Assembly: GCA_030159075.1 (NCBI GenBank)
Contig: BROG01000339.1
Span: forward strand, 434,001-498,000
DNA length: 64,000 nucleotides
Origin: Atrina japonica
Taxonomy: Eukaryota; Mollusca; Bivalvia; Pterioida; Pinnidae
Direction: 5' to 3'
Part shown: positions 1-13,067 of the stretch, in pieces
How positions within the stretch are numbered: position 1 is the first letter of the stretch
How the letters are laid out: every line of letters starts with the position of its first letter
Notes under the pieces: model-generated
What the model was told of the DNA's origin: nothing
Seen by the model: the letters and a program-made list of their open reading frames with translations, nothing else
Database searches by the model: none
Position numbers and translations under genes: made by a program

Positions 1-1754
1 TTTACAAGAAAATAAAAGCTATAAATTCTGACTCAAATAAATGACTATACTATAGATGTACTATGACCCCATAAATGAATAGACCTCGACTGACTACCTG
101 AAATGACAACATGTACAAGTATACCAAGTCTCCCATACATAACCAGTGATTTTCTTAACTGAAATTTACAGCTGACATCGGGTAGTTTCCCCTTGCAAAA
201 TTTGTTAAAAAAATTCACAAAACATGACTAAAAGTTCCCAATTTATCAATTATGCAATTTTGTTATAATAAACTGCAGAAATCTTAAAAGTCAAGACTAT
301 TAACAAACCTTTACACAAAAAATGTATATCAGTGTGTTGATTTTTTGATGCACCAAAAATGGTCTGTGAAAGAAAATTTGTAAAAATTTGTTGCTGCACT
401 GTACATTATGAATAATGATGATTTATAAGCAATTTTATCATTTTTTTTATTTTTCCCAAATGGAAAGGTACCAGTTAGCTAGCTTTAAAGTTTATATGAT
501 AACTACAGACACAATCTTACAATGGATTACACCTGTAAATGATATATTGTCATATCCAGTTACAGTTTTAGAAAATACTATAATCAGACTCAAGCATATA
601 ATTGAAAACAACTCTTTTTGGCCTGTTACACTTCCATTTAAACATATTCCATCGCCTATATTCATATTAGCAATTGCACATGTATAGTACTGTTAATCTA
701 AAGAAATTCAATCTTTCTGTAGGTGACTACCATAGTTTTTCCTGACTGGGATTCTAACTTGGGTGGGTCTTAATGATGGACACCATGGAGTATTTACATC
801 TTTTCTAGTGATCAATGAAAGTACCGTAGTGAGGTCATCTACTGCAGAAATTCATTTTGTATATAAGATAACATAATTCTGATATTCTCAGGGAAAATAT
901 GCAAAATTTTATGTTTATCTTACTCTGTATTATATCCTTAAAAAAACTTCAAACAGTAAATACAAGTATTTAGATCTACCAGCTGATCATATTCAAAAGT
1001 TCCACATATAAAAAAAACCAAGATTGACTTAAAAGAACTTGTTTATTTACATGTATGTGGTAAGGAGCATCACAAATACAATGTTCATTTCCTATATCTC
1101 TAGCATACATCACAGACACAATAGCTAATCTTTCATTCTGTAACAGAACACATTAGATACACAAATAATGGGTATAAAATCTACAATTAATCATCAAGTG
1201 AAATGAGGAAAGATGTGATTACTTAAAACTGATCTCTGTCACTTTCTCAAAGAAGTTTAGCTGCTTACTCCTCCTATTGTTGACTTTGAAATTTATACAA
1301 ACAAAATCAATTCTGAACAAGAAGATTACAGTCTATCAATTTGTTCAAAACCTCTGACTAGTCAATGAGCCAAAGATATATAATACAATTTGATTTGAGG
1401 GATGATTTCAGATGTGTTTGGAAGTAATAAGATTATTATCAATATAGTGTTGAATTATTCCCACACAATACGGACTACCCCAGACATACTTCAAGTCATG
1501 TATCTTCTCAGTTTAACTGCTTGACATTTCCCATCATCTTTAGGTCACACATGGTGAAATTGATTCTGCTATATTTATCAAAATTTGATATTCATAACTT
1601 TACATGTTTATTCAAATACAAATTGCCTGGAATGGAAGGGAAAATTGTTGTTGGCACAGTTGCACAAATGTGTTGATTATTCTAAATGGCAGGTAAAGTG
1701 TAGCTCAAAAGTTAATTACTATTACTACATGCATGTCACACAAAAACTCATACT
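1..1754. other. AT-rich intron or downstream DNA, no feature recognised
   Basis: No exon with bMERB similarity, RNA gene or clear repeat was recognised here. A 90-codon open frame at 415-687 lacks any recognisable domain and has intron-like composition. Confidence 0.5.
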
Positions 1755-1787
1755 GAGAGAGAGAGAGAGAGAGACAGAGAGAGAGAG

Positions 1788-1864
<77 letters not shown>

Positions 1865-1869
1865 GAGAG
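1755..1869. repeat. (GA)n microsatellite
   Basis: About 115 bp of GA dinucleotides with a few CA interruptions. Long Arg-Glu or Leu-Ser frames crossing it on either strand are artefacts of the repeat, not genes. Confidence 0.97.
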
Positions 1870-2269
1870 TGGGAGGGTGCAAGCCTTTGTACCAAAGGTA
1901 TTCTTTTCATTAAAGTAATGGCAGTGAAAAGTACAGCTCAAAGAGAAAGAAACAAAAATACATTTTTATCCATTAGAAATGATACATCTTTCTTAGTGTG
2001 TTGATTTCTTTTCTTACGTCTGTGATCCTAGAAAATGCAAACTTAAACAAAAGGAAGAAAAGGTTTACAAGTCAGCTGAGACCATGTCCTATGTACTGAA
2101 CCCCTGATTAGCTTTCAGTTTCAAATATGTTTATGTATTAGTTGATAGAAACCAAATTTGATAAGAACTGGCCATGGTCACTTGAACAAATATTTAGTAT
2201 TACTCAAGTATAAGAATTTTACATTAGTTCAACCAATCCTGAAACCTCATTGGTTGATGAAGCCAAGTT

Positions 2270-3060
2270 AATAATATTTTCAGACTTTTCCTACCAAGTT
2301 TGGTTAAATTTGAACCATTGATTCTTCAGACTTTCAAAATGTCTAAAAAATGATGATGAAAAATTGATATTTTCTGTTTATTTAGGTGGCTGTGACCTTG
2401 ACATTTGATCCAATGACCTTAGAAATTTGTCTTTAGATAATTCTTTGTATAAAATAGCCAATCAGTTTTGAGATGATAAGACATTTGTAAAAAACCCATA
2501 CCATGTCAGATTTTGTTTTTATTTGCAAACTTAGTAAATACTAACATACCAAATTTGAAAGAAATCTTAACATTGATTAATGACAAAAAGATTTTTAAAG
2601 ATGTATCCCTTTTTGGGGCTCCTATGTATCCAAACCCCTTTTCACTGGTAAACATTATGCAGCTTCACAAAGGGATAGTTCCTGTTATTTGAGGTGCCCA
2701 ATGAGTCTCGTTTATGAACAGATTTCAATTTTATATGCAAACTTTGTAGACATCTACTTAACAATAATGTATACCAAATTTGAAAGAATACTGATCATTT
2801 TTTATGGAGAAAAAGATTTTTAAAGATGTACCAAACTCTGATCTTTTTGCCCCTTTTGAAGCCCTATGGTTGATGGCCCCCTTTTTGGCAAAGTTGCAGC
2901 CTCTTCCCAAGACCAAGTTCCCTGGTTAAACTTGGATGAAATCTGTCCAATGGTTCTTTAAAAGAAGTCTTTAAATGGGAAAGTTAACAGATGGACAGAG
3001 GGCTGAACATGACAATTTAGCCATAGCAAAAGTTCCTAAGAATTTTATAGGAAAATCATA
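2270..3060. repeat. Interspersed repeat with diverged internal copies
   Basis: Phrases such as ATACCAAATTTGAAAGAA, AAAGATTTTTAAAGATGTA and TGCAGCTTCACAAAG recur at 2550-2640 and 2770-2830. It ends in ACAGATGGACAGAGG and TAGCCATAGCAAAAGTTC, resembling the end of 45866-46375. Unclassified, non-coding. Confidence 0.6.
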
Positions 3061-5640
3061 TCACTCAAGTTAGAAGTTCACTCAATTGCTTGTAACATTA
3101 ACACTAATTTTTTTCCAAGTCACTGTTGTACTTGCAGTATTTGTGATTTCTGTTTGCTTGTTTTATTTTTTCATACTTACCTTTAACCCCTCCACCCACC
3201 CTTACAAGGTGTTGGCTACTTTTTACATATCTGTAAATATGTTTATTTGAACTCCCCAAAAATCCTCATCAGTATAAATGTATAATACTGATGATAAATA
3301 AAGCTGCATACAACATTTTTTTGTCAAATGTGCCACTTAGTTTTGTACACAATCTGTAGAGTGTCAACAGCTGTTAGAAGGTGAATTTCTAGACAATGCC
3401 ATAAACAGCATGCTTTCCAGTAGAGTGACCAAGGACCAATCAGCATGACTGTTTCACCAACAGTTGGCTCACATTAAACATCAAACAAGAAAATTCCCAT
3501 TCTGAGAAATGACCAGAAATAGTGTACACAACAAAAACAAGTGATGCACTAATGGTGCACTCCCAGTTGTTACTCGTAAAATATACAAATCATCCCCAGC
3601 AATAAAAGAATATGACATTTTAAACATAAAGGCAGACGTTAATTCATTCTAAACTCATCCATCATAATTCCCGAAGTCTGAAAAAAATATCATGATAGCA
3701 AAGTTAAATAAATGTTTACACCTCTAGAAGAAAATTGTTGAAGACGGCATTTGTAGTTAAAAAGGAGGATATATATGCTGATTATCAATGCTTATGAAAA
3801 CTTCATTAGCCGGGAAAGCAATGACGTGCATTACACAGGAAACCAAAGAATATCAAAAACCTATCATTATCACTATCAAACACAAAATACTTTCATTTAA
3901 ATTTCATGTTTGCAGTTTCATTTTCACAATAATTAGTCAAGGGCGATCAAATTCGGATTTCAGCGTAAATATTTGGCAAAGCATTGTCAGTGTTATGTGA
4001 AATTCTGTTTTGATACTGTGCCAAATACACTGGGTCTAACAATGTACAATATGTATTTGAAAATGTATGTCATAAAACAGTACAATACCATCAAAGGTGA
4101 AAATCTTATTCAAATTTATTTTCTGCTCCAGTGGTTTTATTTCTCTTTTATTTATCACTTAAATTAATTCACAGGAGCTTCAATATTTCAGAATATGAAT
4201 CAAATACTCCTTCCCTGAATATTCATTGTGAAATACCTGTGATTTCCATATCAAAAACCCCACGAAAAAAATGTTTCCGATAGTCTTTTGTATCAGGAGA
4301 AAATATTTCAAATCTAATTTACCCTGTTTAAATGAAATGAATTATATCTTATATGAGGAACTTACAAAGCATTTTAGATGGTATAGCTTTTTTCGATCTG
4401 GTGCATTTTAATTGGGGTGTAATTTTTAAAACAATGCAATGAATATTTTGGGGGTGATAGAAGCATCTTATAACAAAAAATAAAATCTCACAGAAGTAGG
4501 TGAAAACAAAAACAAAAGGAAAATAAATAAATAATGACCTCCAATAATGTCCAAGTAAACACAAATTTGAAGTTACTTACATTTTAAAAACAAGCATTCT
4601 GAGAGTATTGATGAATCAGTACATTTTACATGTCCCCTACCTGTGAAACCATCATCGAGTGAACGGTGAATTTACCAAAAACCTTAACCAGGTGAACTGA
4701 TGGGTGCATACAAAACCACCAGTAGGGGACTCCTTAGGGATTAGAATTAACTCATTCACCCCTGAAGACACATTTGGACTGGTCTAAGTCATTGTTTACA
4801 GAAGAATCCATTGTTTTAGGGAATTGATGATTTAAGTGACCACCTCAATAAACTGACCACTTTGAGTCGTTTGGTTTGGTGGTCTTCAGGTGGTAAATAC
4901 ATACAAATACAAAGACTGAGTTAATCATTTGCAAGTGAAAAGTGACAAACCTGGGTTTCTCAAGCAAAATAAATAGGAATTTTTGAATATTCATGACTGT
5001 GGATATCACCTTTTTGTTATTGTATATCAATCTAAGTAGTAAAGAAGGAGGAAAGACATATTAATACAAAAACACAGCTAATGCCCCATTAATTATCTGC
5101 TGTTTACCCTATGTTTTGCTAAACAGTTCATTTTATTGAAAAATTCAGCAGCTGTATTTGTAAGGCTATGAAATATGACAAGAATGCTATGGACTTTTGC
5201 CTGTTTAAACATTCTGGTCTGAAATGCCAAAAACTAAAATTATCTTGAAGCTTTAGACTAAAAATTTGTAGTCTTAATACCTTAATTAATATGGGAGGAA
5301 TTACACATAGCAGGACTTCATACAGGTAATTACACTACCTCCCCAATCTTGACCTTATACATGTATATTCAGCATACATGAATTAATGATCAATCATTTA
5401 TCATTGGATATATTTAGATAATTATTCTAAATACTTAAAGACCATTACGGTGATACTTATATGTAACAAACTCCTTAAGGAAAACTGGTCTTTATAGGAA
5501 GGTGGGGTTTATATAAAGGTTGATTTGTACACAAATGATACTATTGAGGACAGAAAAAAATGGTCTTTGTGACCAGGTGTTCGTTACACACAGGTGATCT
5601 ATAAAGCAGGTTTATCTGTATAAAACAAGTTGGATCAGTT
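3061..5640. other. Intronic DNA, nothing recognised
   Basis: Unique AT-rich sequence. Short open frames (up to ~71 codons) look random. A phrase at about 4746 (AACTCATTCACCCCTGAAGA) recurs at about 37650, suggesting an old interspersed repeat. Confidence 0.5.
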
Positions 5641-5654
5641 CTTCCAATTTCCAC

Positions 5655-5860
5655 CTGGTCAGTTACTGTGGACTGTTTGTGGTGGTCCAATGGTAGACCT
5701 TTTCTCCCAAGTGGAAGGTTCTGAGTCTGATTTCCCAATTCCAGGTCATACAAGGATGTTTACTTTTAACAGTGTTTTATGTCACATTCAACAACTTTTC
5801 AGTTAATTAGTGGCACCAAGAATATGATGGTGCATGAAAAATTCTGGTTACAATTCCTCT
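5655..5860. mobile_element. tRNA-like segment joined to a SINE tail fragment
   Basis: At 5680-5735 the plus strand has a box A-like TGGTCCAATGG and a box B-like GGTTCTGAGTC. At 5775-5860 the text TTATGTCACATTCAACAACT matches the tail of the 41105 family in minus orientation. The two halves point in opposite directions, so this is a composite or rearranged remnant. It is not a functional tRNA gene: the box B match has an extra base and no cloverleaf was found. Confidence 0.45.
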
Positions 5861-6166
5861 AGATAAAGATATCAAGTAAACCAGTAGTCCAAGACACTTT
5901 GAGTTTCATTGATATTAACTATGTAAAATCCATGCTAATTAGAGCCAAATTAGAGGCTTACCGGTTACTTATATACTGTAGAATCAAAACATTTGTGGGG
6001 TAAAAATTAAGTTGTTTTGAAAATAAACATATTATTTGACATTAAATTCTGTTGAAATAAAAAACTGTTTATAAAGGAAGCTTTTACTATCACTTGGTAT
6101 AATTTATGTAAAATTTGGTTGGCTATAATTTCATCAATAAATGAAAACAACAAAATAAATGAAATT

Positions 6167-6272
6167 AAAATCACAACAAAATTGTTTTTCTTCTACAGTA
6201 GTTTTTGTCAATGTTAAACTGTTAAACATTGACAAAAACTACTACAGAAAAAAAAAATTTTGTTGTGATTTT
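6167..6272. mobile_element. Fold-back element, ~50 bp imperfect arms
   Basis: The left half (AAAATCACAACAAAATTG, CTACAGTAGTTTTTGTCAAT) pairs with the right half (ATTGACAAAAACTACTACAG, TTTTGTTGTGATTTTT) around a loop of about 9 nt. It looks like a MITE or hairpin element. Confidence 0.8.
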
Positions 6273-6695
6273 TAGTCAGTGCCAAAAATACAAGTTTGCT
6301 CAAAAATAAAACTTTGACCTTACACACAACAGCCTGTGAAAGAACAGCCAGAATCAAGAACATTACCATGTTTTTGTTTATTTGATTTAATCTAACCCTG
6401 ATTAATGTTAAACTGTTTTTCTGGACAGATTTATACAGGTTATTGAAGCCTTACTGTGTACTAGGAGACAACATCTATAAATAAATCATGTGGGATCAGT
6501 AACCAATCTAATTAAATCGGCCCTTCCAGATGTTAAACTTGCCTTGGAACCTCATTTGTGAAAGAAACCTTTCTTGACCTTTTTGTTTTAAAAACATGGA
6601 TTAGGTACAAATTCAGTTAATTTTCTATGTGTATAAAACACCATCCATAATAATATAACATGGTTACACCAGCAATGCCAAATTCACTTAACTGT

Positions 6696-6697
<2 letters not shown>

Positions 6698-6755
<58 letters not shown>
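6698..6755. repeat. (TA)n microsatellite
   Basis: 58 bp of uninterrupted AT dinucleotides; the Tyr-Ile reading frames through it are not genes. Confidence 0.97.
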
Positions 6756-6757
<2 letters not shown>

Positions 6758-7113
6758 ATCATATGTCTGTACTAGATATGACTACACATTTGGATATGTG
6801 ATACTGACATGCCCCCATGCATTGATTATTCTCTTATTGCACCCCCATGCATTAAATATTGTCATAATGCACCCCCTGTTCGGAACTTTTCGATTTATAT
6901 TATGATCAATGAAAAGAAAAAAGAATTTCGAGTGTCATTCGTTTCTGGTACATTTTATCGTCTGCTTGTTCGGTGTCATCCAAAATCATGAAACTGAACA
7001 TGGTGAAAGGATTTTTAATTCTTTGTCGGAATTAGAAAGTATGTTGTTATTGTTGCATCTTGTTATATGCTATAATTTGTAATTTAGACACATGATAAAA
7101 AGTTTATAACATG

Positions 7114-7236
7114 ACCATTTTGATATCATACTCCTTCTCAGCCCTCGGTCCTGATATCACCCTTTGGGCCTTTGGCCTTCGGGCTGATAACTCCCCAGGG
7201 ACCTTGGGCTGAGAAGGAGTATGATATCAAAATGGT
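7114..7236. mobile_element. Fold-back element with perfect 31 bp inverted repeats
   Basis: Left arm 7114-7144 begins ACCATTTTGATATCATACTC; right arm 7206-7236 is its exact reverse complement. The ~61 bp centre is GC-rich and itself partly palindromic. It is a probable MITE or other non-autonomous fold-back element. Confidence 0.85.
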
Positions 7237-7269
7237 AATTTAATAATACCTATATATACACACACACAC

Positions 7270-7763
7270 ACTAGGTGGGGTCTCCTCATGTCAAAATCAG
7301 ATGAGTTGAAATTCCAGTTATGTTAAAGTCGAAAGGCTGTTCTGATTATTTTACTATACATATATGTTCATACTACTCTTATTCTGGATGTCTTAAAGTT
7401 TTTATCTTGAAGTTTCACTTATCTCAAAATATTTTTCCGGTTTGAAGTATTGAAATATTATAAAATTGTCAATTATTATATCGAAATTACCCTCTGTGAT
7501 TAAAGGTTTACATTATGTATGCAAAAATCATTGTATATAGTTACTTTTTTACCTGTAAAACATGGGACAATCAACTCCTGTTAACAAGCCAAGATAAAAG
7601 TGAAATTAATAAATGCTTAAAACACATTTTAATTAAGCCATACCCTGAGTAGGTCTTTTTGTTGACCAATAAGAAAAGAAAGTATGTAAATTGAAAATTT
7701 TGGTTATCTTGAATTTCTGATATCTCAAAGTAAATGGGGTGGTCCAGTGGATTTCAAGGTTCC

Positions 7764-7768
<5 letters not shown>
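7270..7768. mobile_element. Second copy of the ~500 bp TIR element
   Basis: Collinear with 52508-53009: ATCAGATGAGTTGAAATTCC near the left and AATTTCTGATATCTCAAAGT near the right, ending GGTTCCACTTTA. The left terminus is eroded and is adjacent to a CA repeat. Confidence 0.72.
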
Positions 7769-7827
<59 letters not shown>

Positions 7828-7845
7828 TATATATCTATCTATCTA

Positions 7846-7899
<54 letters not shown>

Positions 7900-7936
7900 T
7901 GTATATCTACACATACATACAAACATACATACACAC
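7768..7936. repeat. Compound (TA)n/(CA)n/(TATC)n microsatellite
   Basis: TA dinucleotides, a short CA block, a TCTA block, TA again, then decayed CATA units. It sits between two TIR elements (7270-7768 and 7936-8101). Confidence 0.95.
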
Positions 7937-8101
7937 AGTCAAACCCACTTATATTGAACCTTGTTATGTTGAAATCCCGTTTTATTTTTATTCCCAGGCC
8001 AAATTTCTTCATTACCATTATAAACCTGTTTGTTTAAAAACCTTATTTATTTGAAAGAAAAAATAACTCCCCTTTCAATTCAATTTATCTGAGTTTTACT
8101 G
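7936..8101. mobile_element. Short TIR element with CAGTCAAACC end
   Basis: Starts CAGTCAAACCCACTTATATT and ends ATTTATCTGAGTTTTACTG followed by TA. The end resembles the TIR of 58150-59176. A probable short MITE. Confidence 0.6.
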
Positions 8102-8924
8102 TACAAAGAACTATTACAATAATTTTAATCTAATACGAGGAATCATTTAAATTAAAGTTTTGTAAAACAAGACAGTTGACTGTGAGACTACTGGTTTTTA
8201 AAACACGTATGGTTAGTTGGCAATATATTTTACTCTTCACCCAAGGGTTCCAGAATCTTAGGTTAAAGGTCATACAAAGGTATTAGGCACCAAAGGAGCT
8301 ACATGGTGGAGTAATTAAATCCAGGATTTTATCCTAGAAATACAACATGCTAAGTTTGAAGAGAACTAGCCCAGCAAGTTTTGAGAAATAGACCCTTTTC
8401 ATAAAACTGGTTCTGAAACACTGGATGGCCAAATAAAAGACTCCCCAAAATGACACCAACAGCAATCAGTCACCTTGACAATATTGCCAAGGTTTTGGAG
8501 AATATTTATCATCTTTCTGTCAAAATTTACAGGTTTCCAGTTAAATGTAAAGGATTTATTGAAAATGTTAAAAAACTTTCTTAAAATGCACACCCATAGT
8601 TCAATACCTTAAAATAGATAGCAAAAGGTCATGTCAGTCACTTAGGTGACCTAAAACGTTTATGTATATGAACAGATTAAAATAATGAAATTTACTATTT
8701 CAAATAATATGATATATTGGACATCCTGGGATAAATCAACATAGTCTATTGTTGTTTCAAGATTACATCAACTATTCTTGAAATTCTATCATTAATACCT
8801 TTTTATCTTGCTCAAAATATGTATGGTAAAATGGTAGTATACAAAATTAGTTATTTTTCTTTGTAAGAATTTAGTAAGTTATATAGGATAAAGGTAGTAA
8901 TGGGAGAAAGAGATGAGGAAAATT

Positions 8925-9165
<241 letters not shown>

Positions 9166-9773
9166 AGATTTGCTCATTCTTAGAATAAGAACCTTAACGT
9201 CAATGATACAAGGTGGAGGATGATAGATGGAAATAAATTCGTGGTTTTAATTTAGTAATGATTAGTTTATCAAAGGCTGATGACATGATTACTTCTCAAT
9301 CAGGATCAGAGACAATTAATTATCCCTTCTTTTACTAAGCCTTTAAGAAGTAAGAACAGCCAGAAATGTCCAATGAGCTTTGGAGTTAGAAATTGGGTAA
9401 TTTGATGCCTGCAGTAATATTTTCTAAACAGTAATTTTATGTAGCAGTTTGTTAGCTTTGAAATTCTGATTTATGCAGCATTTTCAAGAAATATTTTAAT
9501 GAAATCAAGGGACAAAATTGGCTTTTGCTTCATCATATTTCTTTTTTGAAGTTTTGTGAGTCCAAAACTTCATTTCATCTGCATGATACCAAGGTATCTT
9601 TTACTATGAAAATGACAATATTGTTATTTTTACAAAATTAGGTATAATTTGAAAATATATAAAATGTATGCATACAGGGCAGGGGTGATAACTTGCAGTG
9701 TTAATATTCATTATTTTCATCATGTTGATAAATCCCTGAATCTAAGAAACATGAAATAAGTTTTTAATGAAAA

Positions 9774-9906
<133 letters not shown>

Positions 9907-10180
9907 AGTGTGTAATGGGCTGTTTTTGCAGGAACTGATGTCATCTTAAGCTACCCTCGATCCATTGGGTCCAAGTCTATAAATTCATACTTTATTTTAA
10001 CAATTCCCTTCAGGTGATACCAAATTTAATGAGAATTGGTAGACTGGTTTGATAGGAAATTGAAGATTTTCACAAGATTTAAAGACAAAAAGGCCATTTT
10101 TGAATATAGGAAAGGAAATTCAATGGCATTTATAATTGGGATGTTGCAAATGTAAGTGTAGTTACTTTTAACATCATCTT

Positions 10181-10290
10181 GATTTGATGTTTTGTTTATT
10201 TGTTTGTCTACATCCTGTCAAGAATTTTCCACTTATATTGAGATGTTACCAGCTTTAGGTGAAGTGCCATAACTTTTGACCTATGTTATG
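10181..10290 (-). mobile_element. Degraded SINE tail fragment
   Basis: TTTGTTTATTTGTTTGTC, then CAAGAATTTTCCACTTATAT and a GTTACCAGCTTTAGGTGAAG block correspond to the tail half of the 42865 SINE family. Confidence 0.6.
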
Positions 10291-10489
10291 GACTGACACC
10301 AATGCAGTTTGGTTTTAAATCTCATCCAAAACACCCTCTTGATTTCATAAAAGCATCTGCCAGGAAATTTAAAACATATCACAAGTGAATTAAGAAATTG
10401 AAAAATACCTAATACCATTTAAAAAAAAAAAGAAAGAAAAAAAACCATGATGTGTTTGTGAAACACAAATGCTCCCGGTCCCAACAAGT

Positions 10490-10850
10490 TTCTATGCTAG
10501 CAAATAAAATGCCCCCACCCCACCACTGGGGCATGTGATGCCAGGTGTCAGTGAAGTGTCAGCAACCCTTAGATGAACTTACAGTCCAAGTTTGGTTAAT
10601 GTATCACAATCCAAACTTTAAATATTTCAATGTCCTACATTTTGACCCCAGCCTACCCCCAGGGGCATGTGATGTCAGTGAAGTGTGAGCAACCCTTAGA
10701 TGAACTTACAGTCCATGTTTGGTCACTGTACCACAATCCAAACTTGAAATATTATACTTTATATGTAAGCGGGACAGAATTATGGAAGGACAGACAGACG
10801 GACGAACCAAACACTATATGCCACCGACAGACCTTTAAGGCCGGGGGCCT
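10490..10850. repeat. Interspersed repeat with ~127 bp tandem core
   Basis: GCAACCCTTAGATGAACTTA followed by CAGTCCA occurs at 10563 and 10690, within two copies of a GGGGCATGTGATG...CAATCCAAACTT unit. A GACAGACAGACGGACG stretch closes it. An 87-codon frame through the second copy is unlikely to be a gene. Confidence 0.75.
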
Positions 10851-10869
10851 AAAAAATAAAAATAAAAAA

Positions 10870-13028
10870 ACCCCTGCAGATTCCATTTTATGACAAAAGG
10901 AATCAAATCTTGATGAGACATATATAAGATGAAATTATCTGAAGATGATATCAGTAAAAACTACACATATTTATATTTAGACAAAGCCTCTTACACTTCC
11001 GAATAATTAGAAAATGGATTTTGACACTAAACCATAGAAAGAAAAGAAATGTGTTATATGACAGATATAAAATGGCCTTAGTGAATTAGGAAACATTAGT
11101 CACACAGTTTGTAGATTCTGAATTACAAAGATCTTATGAACACAACAATGAATTAAGTTACATGGATGAAGTGTTTTAATGTTTAAGTGAGAATCTCTCC
11201 TCCCAGTAAACATAAGACTACATGTAAATATTTATGCAGTTGCACTCCAATACATTCTCAAAATCCTATTGCTAAAATCTGATTATAAAAGTGAAGAAAA
11301 GAATTTAAACTACTTATTACAAACAAGTTTTCTTCAAAATTCAATAAACATGATTGTAGATTGCTTAGCTTAAATTCAATAATGAAACAAAATATGTTTT
11401 GTAGTTAATTGTGGGTAACGGCTTTGACACAGGTGTGAATAGATACATGTAACTTTAATTTAACCAAATACAGTAGACAGGTATGGTGACTGTGAAAGAT
11501 AATTAGCATTATTTTTATACATGAAACAGAATATAAGTATAACAGATTTTTTTGAATTATTGAAAAATTCTTATTAAATAAATTTGCTTGATTCAATGAA
11601 TATTTAGTCTTGTTGATGTATCTTGAATGGAGGCTAATTTTAAAAATTAATCATTTTTAATGTTTTCTGCAAATGACCTAAAATAAGAGGTCAGACCAAC
11701 AGAAACAGTAATGCATTGCCTCATGACTTAATAGTACAGGGGAGATAATGCAGTAGCTTCACAATAACATGTTTACAATACTAAGTTTTAATTTAAATTG
11801 AGATTGACAAAATGATGAATTGTAACTAAACACTGAATTTTATTACACTAGTCAATTACTTCATCTCAATTATCATGTATTGCTAATGAGCTGGTGTTAC
11901 ATTTTATTACAGAAATTAAAAAGCAATAAACAGGTATCAACTGAAAAATTGTTACAATAATCAATAGCATGTTAATTAACAAGTAAAAGTGATGCAATAA
12001 TGCTTTCAGTAATAAAATTTATGAGAACATAAAATTATATTTTTTACATATCAATTTATGATCAGAACTCTTAGTGTTGTTCACAAGGGTTTTATTACTG
12101 TTTTTTTTTTTAAATTCTGCTAATTCATGTCTAAATATTTCTTTCCACAAGATATTTATATTTCCTTTAAATTTAATCATTTTGAGTATTAAATTTACAA
12201 AATCTCAACTAAAAATTTTCATCAAAATCTGGAACCCAAGAGTATTTCTGTCCTGAAAACCAGTTGCAAAAGAAACACATCTCTGATGCATTGATATAAT
12301 CAGATTGACTTGCTCTCATTTAAGTGCAGAATTAACTGCAAATGTAAGGGTAAAAATTATCCTCAGTCAGAATATACTAATTCTCAGTTTACTAGTATTT
12401 CAAGCTACATGAATGTGAAAAATACGTTATGAAATGGCTGGTAGTAAAATGGACATATATAATACTTAAAGATGCCTTTATTTTGTGTGTATTTAATTTC
12501 TGTAAATAATATAAACACATATAGGATAAGATATGGTTATCTGGAAGCACACTGACAACTATAATTAAAATTAATACAAAATAAACCAAAATTTACATAT
12601 GTCAATCATTCTATCATTTGGTTTTTAGTATTTTTAAAAGTTTTCATCAAATATGTCCCCATTCATTAAACTATTTACCTTGAAATCTGAGAAAGAATTA
12701 GTGACGATGAAAAATGAAGCATATGGCTTTTGACAGATTGCCCAATAGAACAAGATCAACCTATGAAATCGTAGTACACGACAGAAAATTAAGCCAACAA
12801 TTCATCTGTCATCCATGACAGAACCAAGATGTCTCAAACCACTGCAGATTCCAGGAACAGATTGATTCAAACAAGACTTAACCACTTTTCATAAATTTTG
12901 GTAATTTCTAACATCCTAAAGTTGCAGATGCTGACAGGTATACAAGGAATAATTGAAAAATACTGCCACAGGTGGCAAGGTCAGGTATCAAGGTATTCTC
13001 AGGTAACATTAAATCAAACTGAAGCTTG

Positions 13029-13067
<39 letters not shown>

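Noticed and set aside
5680..5735. tRNA gene
   Set aside because: Box A- and box B-like motifs are present, but box B has an extra base, no cloverleaf pairing was found, and a SINE fragment adjoins it.
7633..8054. Tyr-Ile-rich frames of up to 106 codons
   Set aside because: They are translations of the (TA)n/(CA)n microsatellite and have no unique coding sequence. The same applies at 6660-6905, 18540-18749 and 30851-31267.
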